Source of the DNA: JABMQB01 sp963678235
Lineage (GTDB): Bacteria; Bacteroidota; Bacteroidia; Bacteroidales; Prolixibacteraceae
NCBI GenBank assembly: GCA_963678235.1
Contig: OY782766.1
Coordinates: 3,720,001-3,784,000, forward strand
Reading direction: 5' to 3'
DNA length: 64,000 nt
The notes beneath the pieces were generated by a model. The model was not told the DNA's origin and made no database searches. It saw nothing but the letters and a program-made list of their open reading frames with translations. Positions 63,238-64,000 of the stretch are shown in pieces (within the stretch, counting starts at the first letter, position 1; each line of letters begins with the position of its first letter). Both the position numbers and the translations under genes were made by a program.

Positions 63238-64000
63238 TTAACGTCCCTGAAGCTCGTTTCTAAATGAAGTACGTACGCACCTAAATCCAATAAACGATTT
63301 TGCTTCGTCCTGGTATTCAAAACTCCTGGTAGATGTTTGAATAAAATGTGCGATATCTTTCCAGGAACCGCCCCTTACTACTTTTCGTTTTAAGACCTCT
63401 GGATCATCGGGTTTGGCGTTGTATTCAATTTCAGGATTGAAATCCCCCATAACATCGTAGGCAGATTCATAAAATGCAGTGTTTGTCCATTCTGCAACGT
63501 TACCGGCCATGTCATACAGTCCATAAGGATTTGGATCAAAAGATCCTGTTTTCATCGTTGTAACATTATATGGACTATCGGCAACATAATTGCCCCGCAG
63601 AGGTTTAAAATTGGCAACAAAACATCCTGTTTGATTCCTGGTATAATAACTTCCCCACGGATAAAGGCAGTTCAATAAACCACCTTTGGCTGCCATTTCC
63701 CACTCTGCTTCACTTGGAAGCCTAAAGTCATGCGGCGCTGCTTCTTTTAACCTGTTCTGGTTAGCGGTCATTAATTGTGTCCTCCAATTGCAAAATGCTT
63801 TAGCCTGTTTCCAGGTTATTCCAACAACAGGATAATCATCGAACGAACTTTGCGAAAAATATTTTCTAGTTAATGGTTCGTTATAAGTATACGTAAAATC
63901 ACGTATCCAAACTAAAGTATCGGGATAAACGGGTATGCTTTCATGAATTAAAAACGATCTTCTGTTTTGAATTGGCACTTCCATTCCTTCAGGATTGATT
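63238..64000 (-). CDS. GldK/GldJ-family gliding and type IX secretion lipoprotein (3' part; 5' end beyond window)
   Basis: At least 254 residues; the frame continues through the window edge (INPEG before the first internal Met), so the N-terminus and lipobox are missing. The formylglycine-enzyme-like (SUMF1) fold is seen in DFTYTYNEPLTRKYF, YPVVGITWKQAKAFCNWRT, DFRLPSEAEWEMAAKGG, LYPWGSYYTRN, YGLYDMAGNVAEW, VVRGGSWKD and SFIGFRCVRTS. These are hallmarks of GldK/PorK and its paralogue GldJ. GldK forms the periplasmic ring with GldN below the outer membrane. The downstream region has no gldL, which argues for GldJ or a separate gldK, while the ending YNAKPDDPEVLKRKVVRGG is nearer PorK from memory. 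Confidence 0.85.
   Translation of the reverse strand, partial: INPEGMEVPIQNRRSFLIHESIPVYPDTLVWIRDFTYTYNEPLTRKYFSQSSFDDYPVVGITWKQAKAFCNWRTQLMTANQNRLKEAAPHDFRLPSEAEWEMAAKGGLLNCLYPWGSYYTRNQTGCFVANFKPLRGNYVADSPYNVTTMKTGSFDPNPYGLYDMAGNVAEWTNTAFYESAYDVMGDFNPEIEYNAKPDDPEVLKRKVVRGGSWKDIAHFIQTSTRSFEYQDEAKSFIGFRCVRTSFRNELQGR

Overview
The window is AT-rich chromosomal DNA from a member of the Bacteroidota. The main reason for this assignment is the type IX secretion/gliding machinery: a PorW/SprE-like lipoprotein, the response regulator PorX and the end of a GldK/GldJ-family gene, together with three proteins that carry C-terminal type IX sorting domains. Weak or absent Shine-Dalgarno sequences, a few -7 boxes of the TAnnTTTG type, a DUF5020 porin and an ispD gene all fit a free-living, Marinilabiliales/Bacteroidales-like organism; the exact order is an inference. 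No plasmid, phage or CRISPR signature was seen.

Layout. 1-7150 (minus): signalling block of CheR, a five-PAS protein, a large hybrid histidine kinase and a receiver-PAS protein cut by the window edge. 7.7-9.6 kb: mtnA-mtnP methylthioadenosine salvage. 10.3-13.3 kb: three consecutive exported cyclophilins, one fused to what looks like a dead trypsin-like domain. 13.4-20.8 kb: acetyltransferase, stand-alone acyl carrier protein, DUF3160 type IX substrate, and a minus-strand housekeeping run (S4 protein, C1 peptidase, MmcQ, YraN, LD-carboxypeptidase, HAD phosphatase). 21.1-26.5 kb: PorW/SprE and PorX. 26.5-29.4 kb: Mla-type ABC pair and manC. 29.5-31.0 kb: two poorly characterised envelope proteins. 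31.3-37.9 kb: tetR-tolC-adaptor-RND efflux operon. 38.1-41.8 kb: ispD, DUF2461, and a DUF5020 porin with an NCS2 purine permease.

41.85-42.60 kb is the most unusual part: an intact tRNA-Val(GAC) followed by a 335-bp unit repeated twice. Each unit carries the tRNA 3' half, a small GIY-YIG nuclease gene, and a variant tRNA 5' half ending in a 16-bp perfect palindrome. The repeat boundary falls inside the anticodon loop, so the array reads as a nuclease-bearing element that splits and re-forms a tRNA gene.

42.9-46.8 kb: hybrid kinase with five near-identical PAS modules. 47.4-50.7 kb: an overlapping envelope gene cluster (TM2 protein, LolA-like protein, YidD-like protein with a signal peptide, two paralogous PGxG-YAGK proteins). 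51.1-54.1 kb: ROK kinase and M1 peptidase (type IX substrate). 54.2-56.1 kb: three paralogous small exported proteins, two almost identical. 56.5 kb: NikR-like regulator lacking three of the four nickel ligands. 58.0-62.2 kb: a 1385-residue HYR-type repeat adhesin with a type IX sorting domain. 62.6-62.8 kb: a MITE-like element with short hairpins. 63.2 kb to the end: 3' part of a GldK/GldJ-family gene.

The connecting theme is cell-envelope work: type IX secretion, its regulation and cargo, envelope foldases, efflux and lipid transport, interspersed with large PAS-rich signalling proteins.
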